Shown in pieces: positions 23,640-33,766 of a stretch of 64,000 nt of DNA. This DNA comes from Aphanomyces cochlioides. Its lineage: Eukaryota > Oomycota > Saprolegniomycetes > Saprolegniales > Verrucalvaceae. The notes below the pieces were generated by a model. The model did no database searches. It had not been told where the DNA came from and saw only the letters and a list, made by a program, of their open reading frames with translations. Every line of letters starts with the position of its first letter. Within the stretch, counting starts at the first letter, position 1. The DNA is taken from positions 1,302,001 to 1,366,000 of the forward strand of contig JAHQRK010000021.1 of NCBI GenBank assembly GCA_019828595.1. Direction: 5' to 3'. The position numbers and the translations under genes are program-made.

Positions 23640-23643
23640 AACC
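23626..23643 (-). other. Primer-binding site, half-tRNA(iMet) type
   Basis: Directly after the 5' LTR the minus strand reads GGTTATGAGCCCAACC. This is complementary to the anticodon stem-loop of initiator tRNA-Met (..GGGCTCATAACC), not to a tRNA 3' end. Priming by a cleaved half-tRNA is known for Drosophila copia. The tRNA comparison is from general knowledge of iMet anticodon arms. Confidence 0.7.
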
Positions 23644-23890
23644 TGTTGGGACGCGAGTTCCTTCAGGCGCAAAGATGAGTCGGTGGCTGTGAGGCCACGA
23701 GTGCTTTTTGAAGAGTGTATTGATGGTTAGCACTAAGTCTACCTACATGAATGGTGCACATAGCTTCCTGCACACGACTTATCTAAATCTATATCTGAAT
23801 AAATGTAGCTCACATGTTTCCTTTGATCATGGTGCATGATGCATGAAAGTGCAAAGCCGATCCTCCTGGAAGGGCCAACACCTCTCAACA
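23644..23890 (-). repeat. 5' LTR of copia element (247 bp)
   Basis: Partner of 18977-19236, with TG...CA ends and the ACAAC duplication immediately outside at 23891-23895. Confidence 0.95.
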
Positions 23891-24488
23891 ACAACTTGAC
23901 CCTGCCCTGACATCTCGCAAGATGACGTAGCAGGAGCGGTTCGATTTTCCAGCATTTGATGCTGGAACGTTTCCATGACGAGAGATATTCGAACGTGTGG
24001 AAGGAAACGCTCACGACAGGCACAGCGAGATCTTGCAATTTGTCGCCACGAGATCAGACACAAGCCTCACTTTGATCCTCCTACTCTGCCATGTCATCAC
24101 TCGAGTTGTCTCCCGTCGACTACGTAGATGCATTCCACGATCTCCCCGCGTTTCCATCCAGTGGATGGTCGGGAACGTCCGACGGAAGTCGAGCGACGTC
24201 AGTGGACGCCATGCAAAGTTTTTGTTACCAAGAACTAGAGACTCGAGGACGAGATGCAGGACAGAGCGCGAGGTTGCATAAACGCCATGCATCTCAACGA
24301 AGAGGAAGCTTTCGACGCACTCCGTCGCTTCCTCCTTGAAGGCAGTTGCATTATCCGCGGAAGAGTTGAAATCCTCGAGACGAGATGTGATATATCTTAT
24401 AGTACAGTGCAGGGGAAGGCTGCTGCCTGGCGATGTCAAGTCTGTCTAGCTTGGAGAGAGATGGTTCCGTCGATGGATCCCTTTGCGC
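23891..24488. other. No supported gene
   Basis: Overlapping frames on both strands without motifs. The pre-insertion site of the copia element joins here. This is the 3' flank of the large minus-strand synthetase gene. Confidence 0.4.
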
Positions 24489-27400
24489 TCAGTCCATGGC
24501 GTCGATCGTCTTGGCGGGCTTCCAAATGTCGACGGGGAAGCCGCACCATTCGTAGCCACTCGTAAGATGTTCGCCTTTCATCGCGACCGAGTTGCATCCG
24601 AGCGAAACGTCATCGCCGGTGCTGGACTGCGGCAAGAGGATTGAGCTCAGACGCATCGTGCAGCGATCGCCGACGCGGACGCGGCCAATCTTCATCACGC
24701 GGTCTTCAAACAGATGCGTCTGTGGAAAGCTCGCCGCGTTGAACGCACAGTCGTCGCCGATTTCAATGCAGTCGAACTCGGGAATGTCCACGACGCCCAT
24801 GTAGCATCGCTTGCCAACTTTGGCACCGAGCAGACGGAAAATCATCGGCAGGAACGGCGTGCCGGTGAACGGACTCAACGCCAGCGGCGTCAAATGTTCC
24901 ATGACGCTCGTGACGAATTCACTCAAGTAGACATTGAGCGACCACATGGGCCATTCCACGGGCTTGTACTTGCCGACGAGGAGCCACTTGAGGCAGATCG
25001 TCAGCGCAATGGCCGGAGCGACAAAGAAGACAAAGTAGTAGAGAGGTGCTGCCGCCAGCAGCAGCAATCCACTGACGACGACGTCTCTCCAATGCAGGCT
25101 GTGATGATGGACAACCCACTGGAGGCACCACGCCATGCCCAAACTCACCGTGAGCGGCGGGTACAAGATGCGAAGCCCTTCGACGAGCAACCGCAAGCAG
25201 TAGTGCGTCCATGACGGGTTAAAGAGCACAGACGCGTCAAAGTCCTTAGTGACGTTGCGGCGCGTCGGCATGAGGATCGCAGGAAGGCCAAAGCAGCTCT
25301 CTCCTTCCTTGAGCTCGGGCTCGGTCGGCGGCTTGGAGAAGACGCCGATCAACGTGTTGGACGGGATGGACATGCCTTGGGGGATCAAGCAGCCATTGCC
25401 GACGAAGGAACGCTTGCCAAGCTTCGTCTTCTCAAGTTTGAGTGTATAGCCGCGGATGTAGTCGTCACCCAACGTCACGTTGTCGGCGATGAAGCATTCC
25501 TCGTCAAGTTCGATGAGATCGACAACCATACTCGCAGTGGAGACTTCAGAACGAGCGCCGACTTTGGCACCGAGCAAGCGCAGGAACGGCGCGACGTACA
25601 ACGTTGCGTAGAGAGAATGCAGAGTTTGCAACGACAGCTGCATCATGATGTCAAACGTCCACTTGCGGAGGAAGAAGAACGACGTCGTCGAGTACGTGCC
25701 AGGCTGGACTTTGCCAAGGACGAGGTATTTCGTCAAGACGAGCATCGCGACGCAGAGGAAGATGTACGCAACTGCCGACACCAGCGACGCTAGAATCGGC
25801 GACAACACGACCCCGTGGCCAGTTCCAAGACTCATGCTGCTCAAGACAACGATCGGTAGCCACGGGACGAGGTCAAAGATTGGCAAGATGAGCCAGTGGA
25901 TCAACAACTGGCCGACAAGGATCAAGTCGCGCTGCCACGACGGTGGAATCTCATCAAGTTGCCACGGGTCGACGATCTTGGCATGGAACGTCGCGGGGCT
26001 ACCTTCCCATTGCTGGTTGGCCGGGATTGTCGTGCCTTCGGGAACGCCGCTCATGCTAGCGAGTTCAACGCCGTCGCCGATGCGAACGTCGCCTTCCAGC
26101 GTGACACCAGTGCCAATGCAAGCGTTGTTTCCAATGGTGATGCGTCGGAGTTTAAGCAGACCTTGGTCGACAACAGCACAGCCAAAGATAACTTGCTGGC
26201 CAAGGGAGACGCCGTCGCCAATTGTGATCAAATCGGCGCACGTGGCTTCAGCGTAGCCGATGTGAACGTGCTGACCGATGGACGCGCCCCAGAGCTGCAG
26301 CCAGAGTACGAGGAGTTGTGTGTCTCCCCACGTGGCTGTTGGCACCATCGCATGGAGCTGGTTGACAAACCACCAGCGGAGGTAGAACCATCCAAAGATG
26401 GGATGGTCACCAGGAACGACGCGACCGAGCAAGATCCACTTGGCCGTGATGGCCAGCGACGCAAAAAACATGGGCATGACGACGTCAAAGACGTATACGG
26501 CCAAGAGCGACGGCCAGATCGAGCCCGTCTTGCGGTAGACGATGTGGTAGAGCACGATTGGGCCCATTTGAGAGACAAAGTTGAGAGCAAAGACGATGAT
26601 CAAACCGACAACTTGGAGCAAACCGCACATGGCGTAGCGGAAGGACGTCACTTGGTGGAAAGCGCGCTTGGCCGCTTGAGCGCATGGTGTTTGGGCGGTA
26701 AACTTGACGGCGAGGCGATTTGGCGTCCGTAGCGTGTAGATATCGGCCAGACCGATCAACTGGAAAGGATTGTCAGCCAAGTTGGGATGGCCCTTGCGCA
26801 GTCGCGAGACGATTGTCGCGACGAGCAGGGAATGACAACCCAACTCTGTGAAGACGTCCATGTCTGGTGTGATGGTTTCTTGCGTCGGGATGAGCTGGCG
26901 GAGGACGTGCATGATGAAATCCAAGCCGGTTGCGATCTTCTCGGAGGATTTGGCCATCGTGAGGAGGACGTGCTTCTCCTTGACGCGGTTGTCTTGCGAG
27001 ATCTTGACCAAGCCTTTCTTGTCGATCTTTCCCGATATTAACCTTGGCATTTCATGCTCACCCAGTTGAAAGAACACGTCAGGGACCATGTATGCCATCA
27101 ACTTCGCCGCTAAGCTACTGCGCAACAAGTTGATATTCATCATGATCCCTTGCTCCATGACGATGTAAGCTTCGAGGCGGTCAGGATTCGACTCGTCGTT
27201 GCTGTCGCCCTTGACCAAGATGACTGCCGCTGCTAGAACGCCCTCTTGAGCGCATAAATTGGCTTCGATTTCACCCAACTCGATGCGAAAGCCGCGGTAT
27301 TTCACTTGCGTGTCAATGCGGCCAATGAAGACGATGTCGCCGTCGGTGTTGAGAGAGACGAGATCGCCTGAGCGGTAGATGGTTTCCCCCGGGCGAGTGG

Positions 27401-28751
27401 GGTGGCGGACGAATTTCTTCTTTGTCAAGTCAGGACGGCCGACGTAGCCGTCGCCGACGCAAGGGCCCCCGATGGCCAGTTCACCGACGACACCAGTCTT
27501 CAAAGGCTGGGGAATGACTTCAGTGTCGTCGTCGCTCTCCTGGAGGATGAGCGCTTGGTAGTGAGGTAATGGTCGGCCAATTGTGACTCCTTTCTCAGGT
27601 GTCATGATGCTGTACGTGGCCGTGACCGTCGTTTCACTAGGACCGTACGTGTTGAAAAGCTCAAGGTTTGGACGGTGGAGTCGCGTGACCAAGGCAGGAG
27701 GACAAGCTTCGCCTCCCATGTTGATTAGACGGACGCTTTGGGGAATTTTGCCTTCATTGCATACCATCGCCATGAGCGTAGGTACAGCCGTGATGACCGT
27801 GACTTGTCGAGCTTCCCAAGTGCGACACAGAGTGGTAATATCCTGCCACTGGCCGCCCAATGCGATGGCCAAATGCGTCCCTCGTGCAAAAGCACACCAC
27901 GTTTCTTCGACCCACATGTCAAACGCAGGGGAAAACCCATTCCACATGATGTCCTTCTCGGTCAGTTTCAGCACGGACGACTCCGAGTACGCAAAAGTCG
28001 CAGCAGCTCGGTGGGAGATCGAGATGCCCTTTGGCGTACCAGTCGTGCCGCTCGTGTAGATGTAGTACGCTGGTGTAGTTGGTGTCGCTATCCACAGTAG
28101 CTGTGGGGTTATAACAGCGTCGCTGGTTTTTTCGAGGCTGGAATACAGAATACCTCGACAGGATTTGAGACCTTGCAGTGCTAGGGCAGCGATTTCGCTG
28201 TGGTCTTGGTCGTAAAAAAGAGCAGAAGCACCAGCATCTTGGAGACACACCGCAACTCGTTCAGGTGGAGCATCAGGATCAAATGGCAGCCACGTTGCTC
28301 CTGCAAACGTCGTTGCGAGGATGGCAAGTGTCAAGTCCAGGCTCTTGCTCAATAGGATGCCAATCACAAATGGCCTCTTCGTTGTGCTTGGATCGCATAC
28401 ACTGAACATTCCTTGCAATTGACATGCCGCACCTTTGGCTCGATGAAGTGTTTCCGCGTACGTCAAGGAATCGACTTGGTGGGAGGTAACTTCCTTGGCA
28501 CATGAAAGCGCTATGTGGTCGGGATACTGCAACGCGGTGGCTTCAAAGAGAGCAGGCAGTGTAGCATGGCTATTCGATGAGATGCATGCTGTCGCCTCCA
28601 TGCAAACGTCGGCATCTCTGACTGCAGACGAGATCGACACGGGATCCATGTAAGTGTCAAACGGTCTCAATACGACACGTTGTAATTTGTGAAATGGTGT
28701 GTCTGTTCGGCCAGATATTTCAAAGCCAAATCGTGACTTTGTTGGCAGCAC
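24489..28751 (-). CDS. Single-module NRPS with three membrane/beta-helix modules (epsilon-poly-lysine synthetase-like)
   Basis: 1420 residues, one exon; a start at Met35 (28649) is equally plausible. The adenylation domain spans about residues 65-590: A3 YTSGTTGTPKG at 232-242, the substrate-pocket Asp in FDMW (278), A5 NTYGPSE, A7 YRSGDL, A8 KYRGFRIELGEIE and A10 SGKIDK. The retained Asp implies an alpha-amino acid substrate. A carrier domain follows with the pantetheine Ser at 641 (LGCHSLL). The rest has three repeats of paired hydrophobic helices, each followed by a left-handed beta-helix (IGDG/IGNN-type hexapeptides: about 690-960, 970-1190, 1200-1410). This A-T-(TM, C-like)x3 order is that of bacterial Pls/PosA enzymes, membrane proteins that make isopeptide-linked homopolymers. 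There is no condensation or thioesterase domain. The product here is unknown. Intronless and fairly GC-rich, so transfer from bacteria is possible. Confidence 0.9.
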   Translation of the reverse strand: MLPTKSRFGFEISGRTDTPFHKLQRVVLRPFDTYMDPVSISSAVRDADVCMEATACISSNSHATLPALFEATALQYPDHIALSCAKEVTSHQVDSLTYAETLHRAKGAACQLQGMFSVCDPSTTKRPFVIGILLSKSLDLTLAILATTFAGATWLPFDPDAPPERVAVCLQDAGASALFYDQDHSEIAALALQGLKSCRGILYSSLEKTSDAVITPQLLWIATPTTPAYYIYTSGTTGTPKGISISHRAAATFAYSESSVLKLTEKDIMWNGFSPAFDMWVEETWCAFARGTHLAIALGGQWQDITTLCRTWEARQVTVITAVPTLMAMVCNEGKIPQSVRLINMGGEACPPALVTRLHRPNLELFNTYGPSETTVTATYSIMTPEKGVTIGRPLPHYQALILQESDDDTEVIPQPLKTGVVGELAIGGPCVGDGYVGRPDLTKKKFVRHPTRPGETIYRSGDLVSLNTDGDIVFIGRIDTQVKYRGFRIELGEIEANLCAQEGVLAAAVILVKGDSNDESNPDRLEAYIVMEQGIMMNINLLRSSLAAKLMAYMVPDVFFQLGEHEMPRLISGKIDKKGLVKISQDNRVKEKHVLLTMAKSSEKIATGLDFIMHVLRQLIPTQETITPDMDVFTELGCHSLLVATIVSRLRKGHPNLADNPFQLIGLADIYTLRTPNRLAVKFTAQTPCAQAAKRAFHQVTSFRYAMCGLLQVVGLIIVFALNFVSQMGPIVLYHIVYRKTGSIWPSLLAVYVFDVVMPMFFASLAITAKWILLGRVVPGDHPIFGWFYLRWWFVNQLHAMVPTATWGDTQLLVLWLQLWGASIGQHVHIGYAEATCADLITIGDGVSLGQQVIFGCAVVDQGLLKLRRITIGNNACIGTGVTLEGDVRIGDGVELASMSGVPEGTTIPANQQWEGSPATFHAKIVDPWQLDEIPPSWQRDLILVGQLLIHWLILPIFDLVPWLPIVVLSSMSLGTGHGVVLSPILASLVSAVAYIFLCVAMLVLTKYLVLGKVQPGTYSTTSFFFLRKWTFDIMMQLSLQTLHSLYATLYVAPFLRLLGAKVGARSEVSTASMVVDLIELDEECFIADNVTLGDDYIRGYTLKLEKTKLGKRSFVGNGCLIPQGMSIPSNTLIGVFSKPPTEPELKEGESCFGLPAILMPTRRNVTKDFDASVLFNPSWTHYCLRLLVEGLRILYPPLTVSLGMAWCLQWVVHHHSLHWRDVVVSGLLLLAAAPLYYFVFFVAPAIALTICLKWLLVGKYKPVEWPMWSLNVYLSEFVTSVMEHLTPLALSPFTGTPFLPMIFRLLGAKVGKRCYMGVVDIPEFDCIEIGDDCAFNAASFPQTHLFEDRVMKIGRVRVGDRCTMRLSSILLPQSSTGDDVSLGCNSVAMKGEHLTSGYEWCGFPVDIWKPAKTIDAMD

Positions 28752-29823
28752 GTTGGGAGTTGTTCCCTTGATAGTCGGTCGTCAATTGTGGATTGTGGAT
28801 CGCTCCAACTCCAAACCAATGACGGCCTCTTTGGACTGATTACACATTTTGTCCAGACTTCTCGTATGTTGTAGCTGATCGGCAGTGGCACCATAAACAA
28901 GATAAGGACGAACCACTCCGGCATGTACTCTGTGGGTAATGCGCAGAGGACTAGATAGGATCCTAGAAGACGGTCAGCGGCGCTCTTGGGGCGGCGGATT
29001 TTCTCTCATTGCGGTGCAAAAATGACTCCACACTTCTCAGCCAAAAGATGGAAAGAACAGCACAACGACGATTCAAAAAAGATCTTAAATATGGCATTTC
29101 ACAACCGGAATTTTCAAGATTAAGTCACCATTTGAAACGACTTCTATGTATAATCTTGATCAGGTTAGCAAGTCAATGGGTGGGGAATTCGGTGTACTGT
29201 TGTCATAGCAAAACCTCTGCAAAATAATACCCGTTCACATTTAGTATTTATTCTTGAGGAGTAAAATAGATTTATAGAGGTAATCCCCCCTTGACATCTT
29301 GAGCAGGCAAAACTTTAGTTGATTTGAGAGCAACAGCGAGCTACAAAGAAGAAACCAAAGATAATGCAAGTTGATATTCAGTGGAGTGCTCAGCGATCGA
29401 CAACGAATGAAATTTTTTGCACTCACTGACTGATGAAAGGATGATCAACCATCGGGCGAATATCGCGCACATGGCATCGTTTGGCGCTCTGACACCACAC
29501 AAGCAGTCTTGAATAGGCACGCTCTTGTAAGTGAACAATCTCTGGAAGTTTGCCGACGGCATGGTCGTCTATGAAGTCAACTATGAATATTTCTGTGCTT
29601 ATAAAATCAATCCTCTGAAATTTTATAATGATCACAATCTTGGTGTTCTGAGCGAGGAACGATGACGAGGTGCGTTGAGAGTTACATGGAGGGTCGCACA
29701 TCGTGATGCGGCGCGAGTCGTCAACGGAGGGGGACATAAACGACAGCGTGCGTTGAGAATACACTTGGACTTTGTATTCTCTGTCCTGGTGAGATTCACA
29801 ATCTTTGGTTGTCGTTCGTCAAA
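28752..29823. other. Intergenic, no gene seen
   Basis: It contains the promoter region of the minus-strand synthetase and then AT-rich DNA with short frames. No motif was recognised. Confidence 0.4.
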
Positions 29824-30086
29824 ATGCAAGCTCTCTCCAACGATTTGCACAGACTGTTGGATGGAACGAGACAAAGGAAGCGTTTGACCAAAGATGTCGA
29901 GACGACGCAGACGACACAGACGAAACCTGGAGCAACCACACGTGTTGGTACATCTGGTAAGCACTTGGATGACGAAGAACTTGTCGACTTTCACTGCCCG
30001 CATGAATGGGATAGGAGCTACCGGTAGGTCGCATGGATGATTTGAAGGTCGAGCTGGCGGAAAACGTGCATCGAACGACGACATGA
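29824..30086 (+). CDS. Small two-exon protein, unknown
   Basis: Exons 29824-29956 and 30028-30086 join in frame across a 71-nt intron (GTAAGC...CGGTAG) to give 63 residues: MQALSNDLHRLLDG...KDVE, a Thr/Gln-rich middle (TTQTTQT), then GRMDDLKVELAENVH. It is hydrophilic with helix-forming ends. Support is the splice sites, the length divisible by three and the coding-like composition. No family is recognised. An alternative is an unspliced 68-codon frame ending at 30027. Confidence 0.4.
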
Positions 30087-30180
30087 GTTTCAAGCGTTGC
30101 AGAGGACAAAATCCAGTCATTGCACATGGTTTGACTGTTGTAAAGTTCCAACATCGGGCCGAAAGCGATCTTTATGATTG

Positions 30181-30225
30181 CCGCGACACACCCTTGGCGT
30201 GGCCATGCACAACTAGGAGCGCTAT
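30181..30225 (+). repeat. 45-bp direct repeat, first copy
   Basis: CCGCGACACACCC[T]TGGCGTGG...GAGCGCTAT; identical to 30740-30784 except one base. It is followed by a small palindrome-like GATGCAAAAATGCATC. Confidence 0.8.
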
Positions 30226-30739
30226 CCCTTCGAAGGCGACTGATTCGATGCAAAAATGCATCACATTTTCCATACAAAATTCCATATATTCTGTTTCGTA
30301 TAAACAAATGGATGAGGAAATTTTGTGAGAAACACCATATGATACTTTTTGTTGCTGGCGGGACAAATTAAAAATACTAGTATCATTCAATCTTTTGATA
30401 TATCTGACGATATTTTGCGATATAAATGGGCAAATTGCCTTCTCGATGTGGTTTGAATATGACATAGCTACTGGTGTTGCTTCCCACAATATTTGGTCAA
30501 AGCTTTGTGTAATGCTTACAATACCATTCCATATGGTCACATGCAAAGTCGGTAGCGCCGCTCTTTTCGTGGTGAAATCGCCTCAATGTGTAGGAGTGTT
30601 TCAGTCATAGCAGCTTGTTTTGATTCGCCGAAACAGTGGTATTTCGCAGATACAATTTATTTTTGACAAATCACAATTGTTGACATTTTATGACCTAAAA
30701 ACGAGTAGAAAATCAGAATTTGATGCAAATTTGCATCAC

Positions 30740-30784
30740 CCGCGACACACCCATGGCGTGGCCATGCACAACTAGGAGCGCTAT
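30740..30784 (+). repeat. 45-bp direct repeat, second copy
   Basis: Same as 30181-30225 with one substitution. It is preceded by the palindrome GATGCAAATTTGCATC. The 514 bp between the copies hold no gene. The copies may be end fragments of an element or a deletion/recombination product. Confidence 0.8.
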
Positions 30785-31077
30785 ATTTATTGTGCTTTGC
30801 AGATATTTTGGCTATTCCATGTCATAAATCGTCGTATAGTTGTAGTGTAACGATTGTTTTGCACCCACGTCCGATAAGATTAGCTGCAATGTATCATGGA
30901 TTTGTAAGAGCAGCTCCTCAAATGTGCTTCGAATTACCAAAGGATTCGACCATTTCGTCGCGTTTTGCACTGTTGAATGTGCAATTCAAGGCTAGATCGA
31001 CAATATCTTGTGCCAGTTTCGGCGCGTAAATGAAACCAAAATCTATGTATATTTAGAATTCATAATCTGCGCTGTCC

Positions 31078-32088
31078 ATGACTCACAGCAAGGATATGCG
31101 GTGGCGCTCTATTGTCCTTCGCTACGTGTATGGCATTTCTGTTGAAGACATCAGTATACTCCTTGGAATGTCGACACGCTCCATTATTCGATGGAATCAA
31201 CAGTTCAAACGTTTAGGTCATGTTGGCACCAAAACAGCAGACAAGAGATCTTCGCGATGGCCAGAGAACGTGATTAGCTTTGTCCAGCAATATGAAAGTG
31301 AGCATCCATGCTTTTACATCGATGAGATCAGACCTGAATTGGTCTATCACTATCCACAAGTCCTCAACGTCAGCACATCGACTATATGTCGAGCACTTCG
31401 CTTTGATTTAGGATTGTCACGAAAAGTCTTAGAAAAGAGGGCGCGAGAAAGCTCTCAGCATGAAGTCAAAATGTATTACGATAGGTTGAAGCCATTTTAT
31501 ACTAACCCAACTCAACTGGTCTTTGTCGACGAGACCTCTAAAGATGGCAGAGATGCCTTGAGGAAGTTTGCTTGGTCACGTCGGAACACTCCAGCTATTG
31601 TAAATCTCCCCTTTTCCCGTGGTCAGAAAGTTTCAACTCTAGCTGGTTAGGATTGCAATGGCTTTCTTGGTTGGGATTATACTGACGGAACGTTCGATCG
31701 AGCCAGATTCCATCGTGCTCTTTGTTAAAAAATTGTACCTTACCTCAATCCCTGGCCTTTGCCTCGTTCTATCATGATACTCGACAATGCTAAGATCCAT
31801 ATGTACAAGGCACTAGAAGATGCTGTCCACTCACAAGGAGCTTTGCTCTTCTTTTTGCCTCCGTATTGCCCTCATTTGAATCCGATTGAGATAGCATTCT
31901 CTCAATTGAAGCGTTGGATTCAGAAATATCCACTTGCATTCCGGTATGACATCAAGCGTACTCTGGATGTTGCCTTGGTCTGCTGTATGGAGTCTAACGA
32001 GCCTCGCCAAATTGGTTTGAACTTATTTCATCATAGTGGATACAGACAAGATGGCTTAGATGAGGAAAAGTTTGCATTTAATATGTAG
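31078..32088 (+). pseudogene. Tc1/IS630-type DDE transposase with two in-frame stops
   Basis: One frame of 336 codons. It has an N-terminal helix-turn-helix (YGISVEDISILLGMS.RSIIRW), the first catalytic Asp in FVDETSKDGRD, the second in ILDNAKIHM and the Glu in NPIEIAFSQLKRW, which make up the DDE_3 fold. TAG near 31648 (after LAG) and TAA near 31725 interrupt it in frame, so no full transposase is made. Terminal repeats were not found. It ends 33 bp before the stop of the opposing gene at 32122. Confidence 0.85.
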
Positions 32089-32121
32089 ACAAATCTCAAT
32101 TAACAATAGTTTCTCCTACGC

Positions 32122-32988
32122 TTACAATTGAAATTCGCGGTCGTCTTCATGGTCAACGTCTTCAACATTTGTAGAAGGAGCAGCTGATGCAACTGGGGGT
32201 CTAAATGGGGCGAGAAGAGGATAGGGGGGCAGTCCCAATATCCTGCGCAAGTCAGCAACGTTGACTTGGATTGGCACGACAACGCCATTTATTTGGGTAC
32301 GAACTTCACAAAACTCAGCTGCTGTTGCTACAATGTTTGATTCACGTTGCTGGCTTATCCTCTCCACTTGCTCATCGACGTGTCGTAGTTGTTGAGTTGT
32401 TCTTGTTTGAGGCAAATTGGCAAAGTCTGGCTCCTCGATTTGTCTAGCAAAAGTAGTACTGAGGTATTGCAATTCACTGGGGCCAGGTTGTCGTTGCCTT
32501 TCAACCGATAGAATTCGTTGGGACATAAGAGCAACACGGTCTGATGTTGCTCGGCGTATTTGCTGTGCATTTTTATCTTCCTTTTCTAGATAGACAAATA
32601 ATTCGAGAGAGAAGTCTCCTGGGTTGGCTTTTTTACAGTGATATGACCATGCTGACTTAGCTGTTGAGTTGAAATTGCTCTCATCTGCGACTGTGTAATC
32701 TGCCTGCTTTGTATTGACGGCTTGTTTGATTAGGACAAGGAATGCGTCATCATACACCATAGTAGATTTTGATCTGGATGTACAATGGGCATTGTTGTAT
32801 CGGTCGACGATATCTTTCACTCGATCGGAGATTCTACAACGTAGTGATGCGTATGAGTCTTCAGTGACATCATAAAACAGCGTCGTTGGCTCTTTCTCAG
32901 CTGACGTTCGGCTGTTTCCATGTGGTTTTCCAATTTTGACAGTGAGGACAACACCAACTCGACCAGGCATAGGGACTTGACTGCTCAT
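32122..32988 (-). CDS. 288-residue protein of unknown family beside transposase remnant
   Basis: Intact single frame from the ATG at 32988. A hydrophobic start (GRVGVVLTVKIG) is followed by a mixed alpha/beta part (FYDVTEDSYASLRCRISDRV, with Tyr/Trp/Cys residues spaced as in a compact domain), then a long Gln/Arg-rich helical region likely to form a coiled coil (HVDEQVERISQQRESN), a Pro-rich segment and an acidic tail (EDVDHEDDRE). It sits tail-to-tail with the broken transposase and just outside the left TIR of the 7.9-kb KDZ element, so it may be a transposon passenger. No function is assigned. Confidence 0.6.
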   Translation of the reverse strand: MSSQVPMPGRVGVVLTVKIGKPHGNSRTSAEKEPTTLFYDVTEDSYASLRCRISDRVKDIVDRYNNAHCTSRSKSTMVYDDAFLVLIKQAVNTKQADYTVADESNFNSTAKSAWSYHCKKANPGDFSLELFVYLEKEDKNAQQIRRATSDRVALMSQRILSVERQRQPGPSELQYLSTTFARQIEEPDFANLPQTRTTQQLRHVDEQVERISQQRESNIVATAAEFCEVRTQINGVVVPIQVNVADLRRILGLPPYPLLAPFRPPVASAAPSTNVEDVDHEDDREFQL

Positions 32989-33191
32989 CGACACTTCTCT
33001 CTGTTGTCGAATTGTCGAATGAATACATGGAAGGTTTATTCGATTGAATTGTTTCGATGTCTTAAACGTCGACGAATAGAATGTTAATCGAGGACGATTT
33101 ACATTCCTTTGTATCGTGGTGTAACGTCGTTTAAGGGCCTAATACCATGTGCCAAAACTACTGCAAGCCACAATACAATCAAAAGCATATA

Positions 33192-33247
33192 AGAGGTTCT
33201 CACAGTCGCTTCAGCGGCTGAGGCTGACAAATTATGTTAGCCAATCA
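33192..33247 (+). repeat. Left terminal inverted repeat of KDZ element
   Basis: GAGGTTCTCACAGTCGC...TCAGCGGCTGAG; about 80 percent identical to the complement of 41026-41080, ending at AGCCAATCA / AGCCCAATCA. Confidence 0.65.
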
Positions 33248-33766
33248 AAGTTGTGCTGACTGGTGAGGAGAACTTTGGATTGTCAGCCACAGGCACGAAG
33301 CGACTGGGAGGGCAAACAATGCCGCGCAAATCAGCACGGTCAGAGATCGTCTCTCAACTGGAGCTGTTCCCTGTCATCTATCATTCGTCTCCAACGTTTC
33401 GAAAGGCGTTTCACTTCCTGCCCCATCTGTAATGAGTGTGGAAATGGGTCATTTTTCTGTACCCCTTTTGTTCACTTTACTCCATCTGTGGGCGCCAGAT
33501 GTCAAGCGACATTACTGTAGGTGTACAGCTGGCTCAATCGAAAAAACATAATTTGCAACAGAGACAATACAAATAAATCATCGCCATCATGAGAGATGAG
33601 AAGCGCGACTTCGAAGGAACAACATGATTGAATATCCTTGGAAGCAATAAAGAGCTGACACGAGCAAATCGAGAATACTACACCTCGGCTCTTTGCGAGC
33701 ATGTTGTGGAACTTTCTACATTACACGATTTTGAACAATGTGGAAACACAGAAGATGAATACAAAG

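Larger units (their letters stand above)
18977..23890 (-). mobile_element. Complete but mutated Ty1/copia LTR retrotransposon
   Basis: Two LTRs (TGTTGA...CCAACA in element orientation) flank 4.4 kb. The 5-bp duplication ACAAC lies at 18972-18976 and 23891-23895. Read on the minus strand the order is gag, protease, integrase, reverse transcriptase, RNase H, which is the copia order. Several stops and frame changes make it non-autonomous now, but both ends are intact. Confidence 0.95.

Noticed and set aside
25896..26732. 278-codon plus-strand frame
   Set aside because: Antisense shadow of the synthetase gene's beta-helix part.
30223..30739. LTR retrotransposon between the 45-bp direct repeats
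   Set aside because: The interval is only about 0.5 kb, lacks TG...CA ends, primer site and coding sequence.
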